A stretch of 64,000 nucleotides of DNA from positions 62,001 to 126,000 of the forward strand of contig CAVWBH010000007.1 of NCBI GenBank assembly GCA_963753195.1, written 5' to 3'. The DNA comes from Palsa-504 sp963753195 (lineage in GTDB: Bacteria; Actinomycetota; Actinomycetes; Streptosporangiales; Streptosporangiaceae). Below are positions 8,806 through 17,084 of this stretch, piece after piece. Each line of letters begins with the position of its first letter. Within the stretch, counting starts at the first letter, position 1. A model generated the notes under the pieces. It did not search any database and was not told the DNA's origin. It saw only the letters and a program-made list of their open reading frames with translations. The translations under genes were made by a program, and so were the position numbers.

Positions 8806-9074
8806 CCAGCTCCCTGGTCCTGCTGACGACGCAGGCCACCACACTGGATGACCCGCTGCCGTGCCGCCGGGAGAGCCCGCAGCTGTGGTTCTCCGACCTG
8901 CCCGCCGACCTCCAGCTGGCCAAGGCGTACTGCCGGCCGTGCCCGATCCGCCGGGTCTGCCTGGCCGGCGCGGTCGAACGACACGAGCCCCACGGGGTCT
9001 GGGGCGGTGAGATCTTCACCAGCGGCGCGATCATCGCGGAGAAGAAGCAGCGCGGCCGGCCGCGCAAGGAGTAG
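8802..9074 (+). CDS. whiB7: WhiB7-like [4Fe-4S] transcription factor
   Basis: 90-residue WhiB protein. Four cluster ligands Cys21, Cys44, Cys47 and Cys53 in C-x22-C-x2-C-x5-C spacing; the G[VI]WGG turn as GVWGGE (65-70); and a C-terminal AT-hook RGRPRK (84-89). The GVWGGEIF plus RGRPRK combination is diagnostic of the WhiB7/WblC branch, which binds the primary sigma factor region 4 and switches on intrinsic multidrug-resistance genes after ribosome or redox stress. The start overlaps the upstream 65-codon ORF (ATGA). It lies between two MalT-like regulators and behind box A, unusual company for whiB7. The identification rests on motifs; synteny with mycobacteria is not seen. Confidence 0.88.
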   Translation: MTSSLVLLTTQATTLDDPLPCRRESPQLWFSDLPADLQLAKAYCRPCPIRRVCLAGAVERHEPHGVWGGEIFTSGAIIAEKKQRGRPRKE

Positions 9075-9077
9075 GGC

Positions 9078-9091
9078 GCCCGGGCCCGGGC
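9078..9091. terminator. GC palindrome after the whiB7-like gene
   Basis: GCCCGGGCCCGGGC is a 14-bp perfect palindrome 4 nt past the WhiB stop codon. It may act as a terminator, but there is no U-tract and such runs are common at this GC content. Confidence 0.3.
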
Positions 9092-9190
9092 CGCGACCTG
9101 CACCGGGGTCCGGGCCAGTCCGGCGGGGTCCAGCGCAAATGCTGGGCTGGGTGGTGGGCGGGCACGGAGCGGGGTATAGGGAGGGAATTC

Positions 9191-9253
9191 ATGCGCGAAT
9201 GGATCGCGGAGAGGATGGCCGGAATCGGTGGCAGGCAGGTCAGCAGCGGCTGA
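9191..9253 (+). CDS. Possible 20-residue leader peptide before MalT-like regulator
   Basis: ATG at 9191 with GGGAGGG 5 nt upstream opens a 20-codon frame (MREWIAERMAGIGGRQVSSG) that ends at 9253, 23 nt inside the following regulator gene, in another frame. The regulator's own GTG at 9228 has no ribosome site, so translation could be coupled to this leader. The alternative is that the regulator starts at the ATG at 9300 and this ORF is chance. Confidence 0.35.
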   Translation: MREWIAERMAGIGGRQVSSG

Positions 9254-12032
9254 ACCGACCGGGGCGGCCAAGGCGGCGGTGGCCGCCGCCGGGCGGGACA
9301 TGCTGCTGGCCACCAAGCTGCACGTGCCCGGCTCGCGACCCGGGATGGTGCTGCGCCCGCGGCTGGCGGAGGCACTCGGCGAGGGGCTCAGCCGGGGACT
9401 GGTGCTGGTGTGCGCTCCGGCTGGGTACGGCAAGACAGCGCTGCTGGCCGACTGGGTCCGGCGCGGCCGGCGGCCCGTGGGATGGCTGTCGCTCGATGAT
9501 GGTGACAACGACCCGGCGCGGTTCTGGCGGCATGCGGTGGCCGCGCTGGACCGGGCGTGCCCGGGGATCAGCGAGCGGGTGGGCGCGCTGCTCGGCCCGC
9601 TGCTGGGGCCGCCGGCGCCGCCGTCGTTCGATCCGCTGGTGACGGCGCTGGTCAACGAGCTGGCCGATCAGCCCGGTACCGATGAGGCGCTGCTGGTCCT
9701 CGACGACTACCACGTGATCAGCGCCCCGCTGGTGCACCAGTCGCTTGGTTTCCTGATCGAGCACCGGCCGCCGGTGCTGCGCCTGGTGCTGACCAGCCGT
9801 AGCGACCCGCCGCTGGCCCTGGCGCGGCTGCGGGCGAGCGGGCGGCTGGCCGAGCTGCGCGCGGCCGAGCTGCGGTTCACCGCCAGCGAGGCAGCTTCCA
9901 TGCTGCGTGATGCGGCCAGTGCGGAGCTGCCCGAGGCCGCGGTTGCGGCGCTGGCCGAACGTACCGAGGGATGGGCGGCCGGGCTGCAGCTGGCCGGCCT
10001 GTCCCTGCGCGGCCACCAGGACGTGGCCGGGTTCGTCGCGGCGTTTACCGGCACCCATCGCTACGTTCTGGATTACCTGGCCGAGGAGGTGCTCGAGCAC
10101 CAGGGCGAGCAGATGCAGGAGTTCTTGCTGGAGACCTCGGTGCTGGACCGGCTGTCGGGGGAGCTGTGCGACGCGGTCACCGGCCGGCCTGGCAGCCAGG
10201 CTCTGCTCGAGCAGGTCGAGGCGGCCAACTTGTTCCTGGTGCCGCTGGACGAGGAGCGTGCCTGGTGGCGCTACCACCACCTGTTCGCCGACCTGCTCCA
10301 AGCCCGCCTGCAGCACGAGCAGCCCGAACGGGCGGGGCAGCTGCACGGCAACGCCGCCGCCTGGTTCGAGACCCGCGGGCTGGCGGACGACGCGATCCGG
10401 CACGCGATGGCCGCCGGGGACATGACCCGGGCGGCCCGGCTGATCGAGCGGCATTTCGACGAGGTCTTCTTCCTGCGCGGCGAGGGGGCGACGATCGGCC
10501 GCTGGCTGTCGGCGCTCCCCGATGAACTGGTCCGGTCCCGCTCGCGGCTGTTGCTGGCCCAGGCGCTGATGGCAGGCACCAGCGGTCACGTCGAGGCGGT
10601 GGAGCCGCTGCTCGACGCGGCCGAGCGCGCTGCCCCGGGCACGGCCAAGGAGCCGTTTGAGCCCACGGCCGGCCGGGGCGCCAGCATGCTGATCAACGTG
10701 CCCGCGCTGATCGCGCTCCATCGCAGCGAGCTCGCCCAGCTTCGCGGTGACGTCGAGGCCGCGGCGGCGCTCGCCTCTTCGGCCCTGGCCGAGAGCCGCG
10801 CCGAAGAGTGGCTGCTGACCTCCAGCGCCCAGGGGCATCTGGCCATGGCCGAGTGGCTCCGCGGCCGCCTGGCGGAGGCCGAGGGCCGGTTCGAATCCAT
10901 CGTCGCCGGGCGGCGGGCCGCCGGGCAGCCCACCATGACGGCGTTCGGCTGCTATCAGCTCGGCCAGATCCAGCGGGCCCAGGGTCGCCTGGACGCCGCG
11001 GTGGGGACCTATGGTCAGGCGCTGGACGCCACCGCCGGGCCCGGCCAGCCGCCGCGGCCTGCCGCCGGCCTCGCCTTCATCGGGCTGGCCGAGGTGGCCT
11101 ACCAGCAGAACGAGCTCGATGCGGCGCTCCAGCATGTCAGTGAGGGCATCGCGCTATGCCGCCGGTTCGTCTACACCGCGGCGCTGGCCGCCGGGCTGGT
11201 GACACTGGCGTGGATAAGGCAGGCCACCGGCGACCCGGCCGGCGCCCTGGCCGCCATGAGCGAGGCCGAGCAGGCCTCGCCGGCCCCCGCCGGGCCGCTC
11301 AACTCGGTCCCGGCGCAGCGGGCGCGGCTGCTGCTGGCCCAGGGCGACCTGGGCGGAGCCGCCCGCTGGGCGGCGGACCGTGGCCTGCGCACCGATGACC
11401 GTCCCCACTACCCCCGGGAGCCCGGGCACCTGGTGCTGGCCCGGGTCCTGCTGGGCCAGGACCGGCCGGGCCTGGCGCTGCCGCTGCTGGACCGGCTGTA
11501 TGCGGCGGCGGCCGCTCAGGACCGGACGGGCAGCCTCATCGAGATCGGCGCGCTGCGGGCCCTGGCCCTGGCTGCCCGCGGCGAGGAGAGCGCTGCGGTG
11601 GACGCCCTGGCCGGGGCGCTCGTGCTGGGCTGCCCGCAAGGCTATATCCGGGTCTTCACCGACGAGGGGCCGCCCATGGCCGCGCTGCTGGGCCGGCTGA
11701 TCGCGGCCCAGCGGGCTGGACACGCCGCCGCCGCGGTCCCGCTCGGCTGCCTGGCCCGGCTCCAGCGAGCGTTCGCCCCGGAGCAGGCCACGCCCGCCCG
11801 GGGGCGAGGTTCTGCCGCCGGGCTTCCGGGCCTGGTCGAGCCGCTGACCGCGCGCGAGCTGGAGGTGCTGGGGATGCTGGCGGCGGGCCGATCGAACCAG
11901 GTCATCGCCGACGGGCTCGTGGTCACCCTCGACACCGTCAAGAAGCACGTCAGCCATGTGCTGGGCAAGCTCGGCGCGGCCAACCGGACCGAGGCCGTCG
12001 TCCGGGCCAGGGAGCTAGGGCTGATCCGCTAA
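9228..12032 (+). CDS. MalT-like LuxR-family ATPase regulator (copy 2)
   Basis: 934 codons from a GTG. Same architecture as copy 1: LLATKLHVPGSRPGMVLRPR, Walker A APAGYGKTALL, LLVLDDYHVI, winged helix (YVLDYLAEEVLEHQGEQMQE), TPR solenoid, then a LuxR domain (LTARELEVLGMLAAGRSNQV, LDTVKKHVSHVLGKLGAANR). The recognition-helix segment LDTVKKHVSHVLGKLGAANR is identical to copy 1, so both should read the same DNA site. The start is uncertain: the GTG at 9228 lacks a ribosome site, and the ATG at 9300 directly precedes the conserved block. Box B begins 2 bp after the stop codon. Copies 1 and 2 are transcribed away from each other with whiB7 between them. Confidence 0.92.
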   Translation: MAGRSAAAEPTGAAKAAVAAAGRDMLLATKLHVPGSRPGMVLRPRLAEALGEGLSRGLVLVCAPAGYGKTALLADWVRRGRRPVGWLSLDDGDNDPARFWRHAVAALDRACPGISERVGALLGPLLGPPAPPSFDPLVTALVNELADQPGTDEALLVLDDYHVISAPLVHQSLGFLIEHRPPVLRLVLTSRSDPPLALARLRASGRLAELRAAELRFTASEAASMLRDAASAELPEAAVAALAERTEGWAAGLQLAGLSLRGHQDVAGFVAAFTGTHRYVLDYLAEEVLEHQGEQMQEFLLETSVLDRLSGELCDAVTGRPGSQALLEQVEAANLFLVPLDEERAWWRYHHLFADLLQARLQHEQPERAGQLHGNAAAWFETRGLADDAIRHAMAAGDMTRAARLIERHFDEVFFLRGEGATIGRWLSALPDELVRSRSRLLLAQALMAGTSGHVEAVEPLLDAAERAAPGTAKEPFEPTAGRGASMLINVPALIALHRSELAQLRGDVEAAAALASSALAESRAEEWLLTSSAQGHLAMAEWLRGRLAEAEGRFESIVAGRRAAGQPTMTAFGCYQLGQIQRAQGRLDAAVGTYGQALDATAGPGQPPRPAAGLAFIGLAEVAYQQNELDAALQHVSEGIALCRRFVYTAALAAGLVTLAWIRQATGDPAGALAAMSEAEQASPAPAGPLNSVPAQRARLLLAQGDLGGAARWAADRGLRTDDRPHYPREPGHLVLARVLLGQDRPGLALPLLDRLYAAAAAQDRTGSLIEIGALRALALAARGEESAAVDALAGALVLGCPQGYIRVFTDEGPPMAALLGRLIAAQRAGHAAAAVPLGCLARLQRAFAPEQATPARGRGSAAGLPGLVEPLTARELEVLGMLAAGRSNQVIADGLVVTLDTVKKHVSHVLGKLGAANRTEAVVRARELGLIR

Positions 12033-12033
12033 G

Positions 12034-12092
12034 GATTCCACCCATCATGTCCACTTTCGGGTGACGCTGGCCGCATCGTTTCCTCGTAGATT
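12034..12092 (+). promoter_or_regulatory. Conserved 34-bp box (copy B) with -10 element
   Basis: Box at 12034-12068: GATTCCACC, 6 nt, ATG, TC, then CACTTTCGGGTGACGCT. It is one base longer than the other copies. A TAGATT -10 lies at 12087-12092, 20 nt after GTGACG. The hydrolase ATG is at 12144, with GAAGGAG upstream of it. The box starts 2 bp after the stop of the preceding regulator gene. Confidence 0.75.
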
Positions 12093-12143
12093 CCTTCATG
12101 TCCGGATACCCGGGCAGGAGCACCCCGAAGGAGCCCGAGGCAC

Positions 12144-13170
12144 ATGCCGATCGGTTACTGGTGGACGGTCGCGATCACGTCCTGGGGGGTCGCGTGTGCG
12201 CTCACCCGGTGGCGCCGGCTCGGCTCGCTGGCCGCCATCCCGGCCCTGCTGGTCAGCGAGATGCCGTTCATCGTGGGATATCTGCTGATCGCCTCGACCG
12301 TGCTCGCGCTGGCCGAGGGCGACCTCGACTCGCCGGGCGGGGCCGCCGGGGCCGCTGTCGCCCTGCTCGCGCTGGCCGGCCTGGTGGTCATCGTGCGCCG
12401 TGCGCTGCGCGCGCACGCAGCGCTGGGCAACGCCGGCCTGGCCGAGGCGGCCGTGGGGCCGCATCCTGCGCGCCCCGTTCTGGCCGGGCCGGCGCGACGT
12501 GGTCCGCGTCCGCAATCTCGCCTACGGCGGCGGGCCGCGCCGCACCCTGGATGTGTACCACCGCCGCGACCGGCCGGCCGGCGCGCCGATCCTGCTGCAC
12601 TTCCACGGCGGCGGCTTCTACTCCGGCAACAAGGCGCGCGAGGCCAGGCCGCTGATCCGGTACCTGACCAGCCGGCACGGTTTCGTCTGCGTGAGCGCCG
12701 GCTACCGGCTGCAGCCGCACGTGAGCCTCGCCGACCAGGTGGCCGACGTGCGCAGCGCGATGGCCTGGGTACGGGCCCACGCCGCGGAGTACGGCGCCGA
12801 ACCCGGCCGGCTGTTCGTCACCGGCAGTTCGGCGGGCGCGAACCTGGCCATCCGGGCGGTGTGCGAGGGCGAGACCGGCATCGCGGGTCTGATCTGCCGC
12901 TACGGCTACTACGGCGACCTCGCGCCGGACGGCGATATGCCGCCCATGCTCGTGGTGCACGGCGAGAAGGACATGCAGATACCCCCGTCGGCCGTGCGCG
13001 CCTTCGTGGCGCGGGTCCGCGCGGCCTCCAGCCACCCGGTCTGCTACGCCGAGCTGCCCGGCGCACACCACGACTTCGATATGTTCGAGTCCATCAGGTC
13101 CGCCGCGGTCAGCCAGGCCGTGGCCCAGTTCACCGCGAGGATCAGCGCTTACCCGAGATCGGAGGCCTGA
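12144..13170 (+). pseudogene. Membrane-anchored alpha/beta hydrolase (HSL/carboxylesterase type), frameshifted
   Basis: Two frames together make one known family. The first frame (12144 to about 12450) encodes an N-terminal membrane domain: MPIGYWWTVAITSWGVACAL, SEMPFIVGYLLIASTVLALA, AGAAVALLALAGLVVIVRRA. The second, shifted by +1, carries the catalytic domain from RPWGRILRAPFWPGRRDVVR onward: oxyanion HFHGGGF, nucleophile elbow GSSAGAN, acid region HGEKD and GAHHDF. The switch falls at about 12440-12460. Homologues as I know them are one continuous protein, so this is a frameshift (natural or an assembly indel). Some linker may also be missing. An esterase acting at the inner membrane is likely if intact. 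Preceded by box B; its stop overlaps the next gene. Confidence 0.7.
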
Positions 13171-14834
13171 TGGCGAAGCCGGTGGTGCTGCTGGCCGACG
13201 GCTCGGGGATGCGCGGCCGGGTTGAGGCCGAGCTGCGTAAGCGGTACGGGGCTGACTACCAGGTCATCGTCACCGGGTCTGCGCAAGAGGCGGCTGATGT
13301 CCTTGGCCGGCTCCGAGAGGACCGGAGCCAGGTCGCGCTCGTGCTGGCTGACCAGCAACGGCCGGGAGTGACCGGGACGGAGCTGCTGGCGCGGGTGCGG
13401 CAGCTGCACCCGGCCGCCCGGCGGGCGCTGCTCATCAGCTGGGGTGATCGGTCCAGCATGGAGACGGTCGCCGAGGCGACCGTCCTGGGTCACCTTGACG
13501 CCTACGTGGTCAGGCCCGGGACACCCCCGGATGAGCGCTTTCACCAGGTCATCACCGAGCAGCTCGGCGAGTGGGGCCGGTCGAACCTGCCCGGGTCGGA
13601 GGTGGTCCGGGTCGTGGGCGAGCCGTGGGCCGCGCGGTCACATGAGCTGCGGGAGCTGCTGGGGCGCAACGGCATCCCGTTCGGCTTCTACCCGGCCGGC
13701 GGCCCCGAGGCTCGGCGCCTGCTCGAAGAGGCCGGGGCGGCCGGGACGGCACTGCCCGCGGTGGTGATGTTCGATGGCCGGGTCTTGGCGGATCCCGCCA
13801 ATACGGAGGTCGCCGAGGCCCTGGGCGTGCCGACCAGGCCGGGCGGCGGCCGCTACGACGTGACGGTGATCGGGGCCGGGCCCGCCGGTCTGGCGGCGGC
13901 GGTCTACGGCGCGTCGGAGGGCCTGTCCACGGTGGTGCTGGAGCCGGAGGCCATCGGCGGTCAGGCCGGCACCAGCTCGCTGATCCGCAACTATCTCGGG
14001 TTCCCGTCCGGGGTGAGCGGCGGGGACCTGGCCGTGCGGGCCTATACCCAGGCCTTGAGCTTCGGCGCGGAATATGTCTACGGGAGCCCGGCCTGCGGCC
14101 TGCGGCCCGACGGCCCGGAGCTGGTGGTCACGCTGAGCGATGGGAGCGAAGTCCGCAGCCGGGCGGTGATCGTCGCCACCGGCGTGGCCTACCGGCGCCT
14201 GGGCATCCCGGTCCTCGACGCGCTGACCGGCGCCGGGGTGTTCTACGGCGCGGCCTCCTCCGAGGCCAGGGCCATGAAGGACCGCGAGGTCTTCGTGGCC
14301 GGGGGGGCCAACTCCGCCGGGCAGGCCGCGGTCCACCTGGCCCGGTACGCCGCGCAGGTGACCGTGCTCGTCCGGGGACACTCCCTGGCCGACAGCATGT
14401 CCGAATACCTGATCCGGGAGATCGAATCGGCCCCCAACATCGCCGTCCGCCCCAGGGTCGCGGTGACCGGCGGGGCGGGGCAGGGCCGGCTGGAGCGGCT
14501 GACCCTCACCGACCTGGAGTCCGGTGCGGCCGAAACCGTGGACGCCGCGGCCCTGTTCGTGCTGATCGGCGCCGAGCCGCGAACGCAGTGGCTGCCCGAC
14601 GCCGTGCGGCGCGACCAGTCGGGGTTCGTGCTCACCGGGTCTGACCTTCTCCACGATGGGCAGGCGCATTCGGGGTGGCCGCTGCGGCGCCCGCCCATGC
14701 TGCTGGAATCCAGCCTGCCCGGGCTCTTCGCGGCCGGCGACGTCCGGCACGGGTCGGTGAAGCGCGTCGCCTCGGCCGTCGGTGAGGGCTCCATCGCCAT
14801 CCGCCTGGTCCACGACCACCTGAGCGGCAGCTGA
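13170..14834 (+). CDS. REC-like domain fused to thioredoxin-reductase-like flavoprotein without CxxC
   Basis: 554 residues. Residues 1-130 form a response-regulator-like domain (VALVLADQQRPGVTGTELLA; the conserved Lys region reads YVVRPGTP, Lys to Arg). A linker (about 150-225) precedes a pyridine nucleotide-disulfide reductase module: FAD site VTVIGAGPAGLAAAVYG, EAIGGQAGTSSLIRNYLGFP, NAD(P) site VFVAGGANSAGQAAVHLARY and C-terminal LFAAGDVRHGSVKRVASAVG. The place of the redox CxxC reads GVFYGAASSEARAM, so it cannot be an ordinary thioredoxin reductase. Fused regulator/reductase proteins are a known but uncharacterised family. The ATG overlaps the hydrolase TGA (TGATG), so they are coupled. 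Confidence 0.85.
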   Translation: MAKPVVLLADGSGMRGRVEAELRKRYGADYQVIVTGSAQEAADVLGRLREDRSQVALVLADQQRPGVTGTELLARVRQLHPAARRALLISWGDRSSMETVAEATVLGHLDAYVVRPGTPPDERFHQVITEQLGEWGRSNLPGSEVVRVVGEPWAARSHELRELLGRNGIPFGFYPAGGPEARRLLEEAGAAGTALPAVVMFDGRVLADPANTEVAEALGVPTRPGGGRYDVTVIGAGPAGLAAAVYGASEGLSTVVLEPEAIGGQAGTSSLIRNYLGFPSGVSGGDLAVRAYTQALSFGAEYVYGSPACGLRPDGPELVVTLSDGSEVRSRAVIVATGVAYRRLGIPVLDALTGAGVFYGAASSEARAMKDREVFVAGGANSAGQAAVHLARYAAQVTVLVRGHSLADSMSEYLIREIESAPNIAVRPRVAVTGGAGQGRLERLTLTDLESGAAETVDAAALFVLIGAEPRTQWLPDAVRRDQSGFVLTGSDLLHDGQAHSGWPLRRPPMLLESSLPGLFAAGDVRHGSVKRVASAVGEGSIAIRLVHDHLSGS

Positions 14835-14921
14835 CCCGGGCCGGGGGAAAAGGCCGCGGGGCCGACTGCACATGGGCGCCTGCAGGCGGCGCGGGTGGCG
14901 TCCGGCCGCTGGTAGGGCACC

Positions 14922-14973
14922 CATGATCGTGGCCAGTTTTGGACCGGATTGGCCATTTCTGGCCACGATCATG
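14922..14973. terminator. Bidirectional hairpin between convergent genes
   Basis: CATGATCGTGGCCAG (14922-14936) and CTGGCCACGATCATG (14959-14973) are perfect 15-bp arms around a 22-nt spacer. The right arm is followed by AAAAC. It lies between the ends of the flavoprotein gene (+) and the cupin gene (-), the expected place for a shared terminator. Confidence 0.7.
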
Positions 14974-15029
14974 AAAACGGCCCAGGCGGAGGGCGCTTCG
15001 CTTAGGTTTCGGCGTTGCGGCCCGGGGGG

Positions 15030-15362
15030 TTAGCTCGCGCGGGCGGCGGGCCAGGCGGGGCTCTCGACGAAGTGCGTGTCGAAACGGTCTTGCCGGGCCA
15101 GCAGGATCTCGCGCGGCTCGGTGCCGGCGCGCATGCGCACGACGTGGCGGAAGTACTCGAAGCGCTCGACGCCGGGGGTGATGACGATCAGCGCCTCGGC
15201 GGCCGAGCCGCGATGCGCGCCGAACGCGTGGGCCAGGCCGGGGGGCACGACGAGCAGATCCCCGGCGGCCGTGGTGACCGAGTCGAGTCGCTCAGCCTCG
15301 GCGGCGCGAACCAGGACCGGCCGGTGCGGGTACGGATGAGCAGTGGTCTGGGCGGTGATCAC
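15030..15362 (-). CDS. Truncated cupin-like protein
   Basis: 110 residues. Only the second half of a cupin is clear: AAGDLLVVPPGLAHAFGAHR (second cupin motif, PGLAHAF), followed by a helical tail (ERFEYFRHVVRMRAGTEPRE). Homologous proteins of this type are about 150-170 residues with a first motif (HTHxxxE) before this point; here it is replaced by a short stretch ITAQTTAHPYPHRPVLVRAA that does not resemble it. It lies 22 nt downstream of the DHA2 exporter on the same strand, so it is probably in that operon under box C. A deletion derivative is likely. Confidence 0.6.
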   Translation of the reverse strand: MITAQTTAHPYPHRPVLVRAAEAERLDSVTTAAGDLLVVPPGLAHAFGAHRGSAAEALIVITPGVERFEYFRHVVRMRAGTEPREILLARQDRFDTHFVESPAWPAARAS

Positions 15363-15384
15363 GTCATGCTCCTTGGGATGAGGG

Positions 15385-16950
15385 TTAGGACCGGGCCTGC
15401 TCGAGCGCGGGCTCGGTGCCCGCGGGCCTGCCCGGGGCGGATTCGGTCAGGCCGGCCAGGTCTTCGCGCCTGGTCCGGATGGTGATCGCGGTGATGATCA
15501 GGCTGGCCAGCGCGATCCCGGAGGCGGTCAGGAACCCGCGGGTGATGCCGACGGCCAGGGCGTGGTGATAGATCGAGGCCTGCACCTGCGCGCTGAGCTG
15601 GGCGTGCCCGGACCGGGCGGCGGCCACCGCGCGGACGGTCTGGCCGCGGGCGCTGCTGGCCACTGCGGTCCAGGCCACCGTCCCGAGCGCGGCCAGCCCG
15701 ATCGCCCCGCCGACCTGCTGGCCGGTGCTGAGCAGGCTGGAGGCCAGGCCCGTGTCGCGGGCCGGGACCCGGCTGAGCGCGACCAGGGACAGCGGCACGA
15801 ACATCAGGCCCAGGCCCGCGCCGGTCACGAGCATCGGGCCGAGCAGGCCGCCCACGTAGGTGCTGTGCTCGCTGAGGCGGGAGAACCAGAACATGCCGCC
15901 CGTGGTGATGGCCGAGCCGGCCAGCATCGGCGCCCGGGCGCCGATGCGCCCGATCAGCTGCCCGAGGATCCCGGACACCACCACGACCGTGGCGGCCAGC
16001 GGGAGGAAGGCCACGCCGGAGCGCAGGGCGCTGTAGCCCAGGACGTTCTGCACGAAGATGCTCAGGAAGAAGAAGATCCCGAACATGGCGGTGGCCAGGG
16101 CCAGCATGACGAGGTAGGCGCCGGAGCGGCTGCGGTTGGCCAGGATGCGCAGCGGCATCAGCGCGTGCGGGCTGCGCGCCTCGATGACCACGAAACCGGC
16201 CAGCAGCAGCGCCGACGCGGTCAGCGACGCGATGACCCGGGTGTCGCCCCAGTGCGAGACGCCGGACGGATCAGCCGCCGCATTCGACAGGCCGTAAACC
16301 AGCAGCGCCACCCCGCCGGTGCCGGCGATCGCCCCGGGCAGGTCAAAGCGGCCGCGGTCCCGGGCCGATTCGGGCAGCACGAGCCGGGCGGCCGCGGCGG
16401 TCAGCAGGCCGATCGGCACGTTGACGAACAGCACCCAGCGCCAGGACAGGTACGTGGTGAGCAGGCCGCCGGCGACCAGGCCGACCGCCGCGCCGCCGCC
16501 GCTCATCGCGGCGACCACGCTCATGGCCCGGTTACGGGCCGGGCCCTCCGCGAAGGTCGTGGCGATCAGCGCGAGCGAGGTGGGGGCAATCAGCGCGCCG
16601 CCGACGCCCTGGACGGCCCGCGCGGCCAGCAGCCAGGCCTGGGAGCTGGCGAAGCCCCCCGCCAGCGAGGCCGCGGAAAACAGCACCAGGCCGGCGACGA
16701 ACACGCGGCGCCGGCCCAGCAGGTCACCGGCCCGGCCGCCGAGCAGCATCAACCCGCCGAAGCTGAGCGCATAGGCGTTGATGACCCACTCCAGGCCGTT
16801 CCCCGAGAACCCGAGCGTGCGCTGAATATGCGGCAGCGCGACGTTCACGATCGTCGCGTCCAGCACCACCATCAGCTGGGCCGTGGCGATGACGGCCAGG
16901 GCCAGGCCGAGGCCGGGGCTCCTGCCGTCGGCGGACCGTGTTGCGGACAT
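15385..16950 (-). CDS. DHA2-family (EmrB/QacA-type) MFS drug exporter
   Basis: 521-residue inner-membrane proton antiporter with about 14 membrane segments. Seen: TAQLMVVLDATIVNVALPHI at the start (motif D1 of the DHA2 family), GGRAGDLLGRRRVFVAG (motif A), and SLALIATTFAEGPARNRAMS with GGGAAVGLVAGGLLTTYLSW (motif C region). Members export dyes, antiseptics and antibiotics. The start ATG at 16948-16950 has GAAGGAGA upstream. Box C lies about 100 bp upstream pointing at the gene, so it should be co-regulated with the whiB7 pair and the monooxygenase operon. The truncated cupin follows in the same direction. Confidence 0.93.
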   Translation of the reverse strand: MSATRSADGRSPGLGLALAVIATAQLMVVLDATIVNVALPHIQRTLGFSGNGLEWVINAYALSFGGLMLLGGRAGDLLGRRRVFVAGLVLFSAASLAGGFASSQAWLLAARAVQGVGGALIAPTSLALIATTFAEGPARNRAMSVVAAMSGGGAAVGLVAGGLLTTYLSWRWVLFVNVPIGLLTAAAARLVLPESARDRGRFDLPGAIAGTGGVALLVYGLSNAAADPSGVSHWGDTRVIASLTASALLLAGFVVIEARSPHALMPLRILANRSRSGAYLVMLALATAMFGIFFFLSIFVQNVLGYSALRSGVAFLPLAATVVVVSGILGQLIGRIGARAPMLAGSAITTGGMFWFSRLSEHSTYVGGLLGPMLVTGAGLGLMFVPLSLVALSRVPARDTGLASSLLSTGQQVGGAIGLAALGTVAWTAVASSARGQTVRAVAAARSGHAQLSAQVQASIYHHALAVGITRGFLTASGIALASLIITAITIRTRREDLAGLTESAPGRPAGTEPALEQARS

Positions 16951-17025
16951 TTCCGTTCTCCTTCATGCCGGGTGCGGGAGGCCTGCACCGCGCCGGGATG
17001 CGCACGGGTCGCAGGTCTGGCCACG

Positions 17026-17084
17026 ACGGTAGGAAGGACCTCAGGTCGCGGGCGTCACCCGAAAGTGGACATGCCGGTGGAATC
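17026..17084 (-). promoter_or_regulatory. Conserved 34-bp box (copy C) with -10 element
   Basis: On the minus strand the box runs from 17084 to 17051: GATTCCACC, 5 nt, ATG, TC, then CACTTTCGGGTGACGCC. A TACCGT -10 lies at 17031-17026, 21 nt after GTGACG. It points to the DHA2 exporter start at 16950. The 188 bp up to box D carry no other recognisable element. Confidence 0.75.
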
